Assembly (NCBI GenBank): GCA_024640445.1
Contig: JAHEEZ010000246.1
Coordinates: 1 to 5,215, forward strand
Direction of reading: 5' to 3'
Length of the DNA stretch: 5,215 bases
Source of the DNA: Acidobacteriota bacterium
Lineage (GTDB): Bacteria > Acidobacteriota > Blastocatellia > Pyrinomonadales > Pyrinomonadaceae
Shown here: positions 4,372 through 5,215 of the stretch, piece after piece
How the letters are laid out: each line of letters opens with the position of its first letter
Numbering within the stretch: position 1 is the stretch's first letter
The notes under the pieces: model-generated
Seen by the model: the letters and a program-made list of their open reading frames with translations, nothing else
What the model was told of the DNA's origin: nothing
Databases searched by the model: none
Program-made: the position numbers and the translations under genes

Positions 4372-5215
4372 ATGCGACTAAAACTGATCATCCCGATAGT
4401 TTCAGGGGCCATTGTAACGCTTGTCCTCTCGGCCCTGCTTTGGTTCTATCTTTCGCTGAGCGCGCCGCTAGCGCACAAGAGTCCGGGCGAATACATAACC
4501 ATTAAGAAAGGTGATTCCCCCTCGCAGATCGTTGGGGCACTGGCCTCAAAAGGTATCATCAGGAGCCCGCTCGCGCTACGGCTTTACCTGCGATTTTCCG
4601 GAAGGTCCGGCCGCCTCAAAGCGGGTGACTTCCAGTTCCCGTCTCCTGTAACCGCGTTCGAGGTGGTCGAGCTTCTGGAAAAAGGAAATGAGCGGACGGT
4701 GCGGCTCACGATACCGGAAGGCTGGACGCGGTTCGAAATAGCGGCACGGATCGCGAAGACGTTTCCGACCGATCCGCCGACCGACGACAAAGCGGTGCTG
4801 TATCTGATGAACGATACCTCTGCCGTGAAGGACTTCGCTCCAGGCGCGGAGAATCTTGAGGGGTTTCTATACCCAACTACGTACGATTTTCCGATCGGAA
4901 CAAAGCCTGAGGAAGTGATCGACCGAATGGTGGCGGAATTCAGGAAGATCTGGCAGCCTGAATGGGCGATAAAGGCGCAGAACATGGGGCGCACGCCGTT
5001 TGAGATGGTCACCATCGCTAGCCTGATAGAGAACGAGTCCAAGTTCGACGGCGAACGGAGGGTCGTCGCTTCGGTCATCTACAACAGACTGGACCGGGGA
5101 ATGGCGTTGGGGATCGACGCGACGAACGTCTATATCGCCAAGATGCTTGGCAGATGGGACGGGACGATCCACAAGAGCGACATCGACGTTAACCATCCGT
5201 ATAACACAAGGAAGA
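4372..5215 (+). CDS. mltG: Endolytic murein transglycosylase MltG (YceG family), C-terminus cut by window edge
   Basis: MltG is an inner-membrane lytic transglycosylase that cuts nascent glycan strands and is thought to end their elongation. The first 281 codons are present and the frame is open to the edge; the family usually has about 320-380 residues, so perhaps 50-100 are missing. Residues 6-28 form the transmembrane anchor. A LysM-like subdomain (about 41-105) begins YITIKKGDSPSQIVGAL. The linker holds the typical IPEGWTRFEIAARIA (114-128) and LEGFLYPTTYDFP (162-174). The catalytic core is TIASLIENES (214-223) with likely general acid E220, followed by ERRVVASVIYNRLDRGM (228-244). The next motif reads LGIDATNVY (246-254) where many homologues have LQSDPTVIY; its Asp and Thr are kept. 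The ATG at 4372 starts the basic residues before the anchor. The gene is divergent from thpR with a 102-bp gap and lacks a Shine-Dalgarno. Confidence 0.93.
   Translation, partial: MRLKLIIPIVSGAIVTLVLSALLWFYLSLSAPLAHKSPGEYITIKKGDSPSQIVGALASKGIIRSPLALRLYLRFSGRSGRLKAGDFQFPSPVTAFEVVELLEKGNERTVRLTIPEGWTRFEIAARIAKTFPTDPPTDDKAVLYLMNDTSAVKDFAPGAENLEGFLYPTTYDFPIGTKPEEVIDRMVAEFRKIWQPEWAIKAQNMGRTPFEMVTIASLIENESKFDGERRVVASVIYNRLDRGMALGIDATNVYIAKMLGRWDGTIHKSDIDVNHPYNTRK

Noticed and set aside
4584..5196. Minus-strand open frames of 164 and 109 codons opposite mltG
   Set aside because: The plus strand gives a continuous MltG protein with catalytic motifs; the antisense frames are low-information Ser/Arg-rich shadows.
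1..5215. Mobile element, CRISPR, toxin-antitoxin, phage-defence or RNA gene
   Set aside because: No terminal repeats, transposase motifs, spaced direct repeats, tRNA-like cloverleaf or defence-gene motifs were found; nearly all sequence is covered by recognisable housekeeping genes.

Overview
This window looks like ordinary chromosomal core-gene territory from a free-living bacterium of moderate GC content (roughly 53-55% by eye). There are no phage, transposon, CRISPR, tRNA or rRNA signals. The mix of single-ACT threonine ammonia-lyase, a Lon-type N-terminal domain, an SPFH/band-7 membrane protein, an exported glutathione peroxidase, ThpR and MltG would fit a Gram-negative-type soil bacterium. 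Protein style loosely suggests Acidobacteriota (Blastocatellia/Pyrinomonadaceae-like). That placement is an impression from the sequences, not a demonstrated assignment.

Layout: (1) 1-423, minus strand: the N-terminal 141 residues of a Lon protease, cut by the left edge. (2) 424-571: intergenic stretch with a good sigma-70-like promoter for lon. (3) 572-1804, minus strand: ilvA, threonine ammonia-lyase with one C-terminal ACT domain. (4) 1805-1924: divergent control region with a TATAAT box on each strand, a perfect 10-bp palindrome and a small dyad. (5) 1925-2977, plus strand: SPFH/band-7 (QmcA/stomatin-like) membrane protein with an exact 11-residue repeat in its coiled coil. (6) 2978-3076: short gap with an extended -10-like element and a strong stem-loop. 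(7) 3077-3697, plus strand: glutathione peroxidase with an N-terminal export signal. (8) 3706-4269, minus strand: thpR, RNA 2',3'-cyclic phosphodiesterase, convergent with gpx across only 8 bp. (9) 4270-4371: divergent gap. (10) 4372-5215, plus strand: mltG, endolytic murein transglycosylase, cut by the right edge.

The genes do not form one pathway. A loose theme is cell-envelope and stress maintenance: Lon for proteolysis, the SPFH scaffold, the exported peroxidase, and MltG for peptidoglycan. ilvA (isoleucine biosynthesis) and thpR (RNA end processing) are housekeeping genes. I found no convincing new biological system. The most useful second-look items are regulatory: two genes (ilvA, mltG) appear to have a -10 box exactly 9 nt before the ATG and no Shine-Dalgarno, suggesting leaderless mRNAs, whereas the SPFH and gpx genes have clear Shine-Dalgarno sites. 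A strong hairpin also sits just where a gpx transcript would begin.
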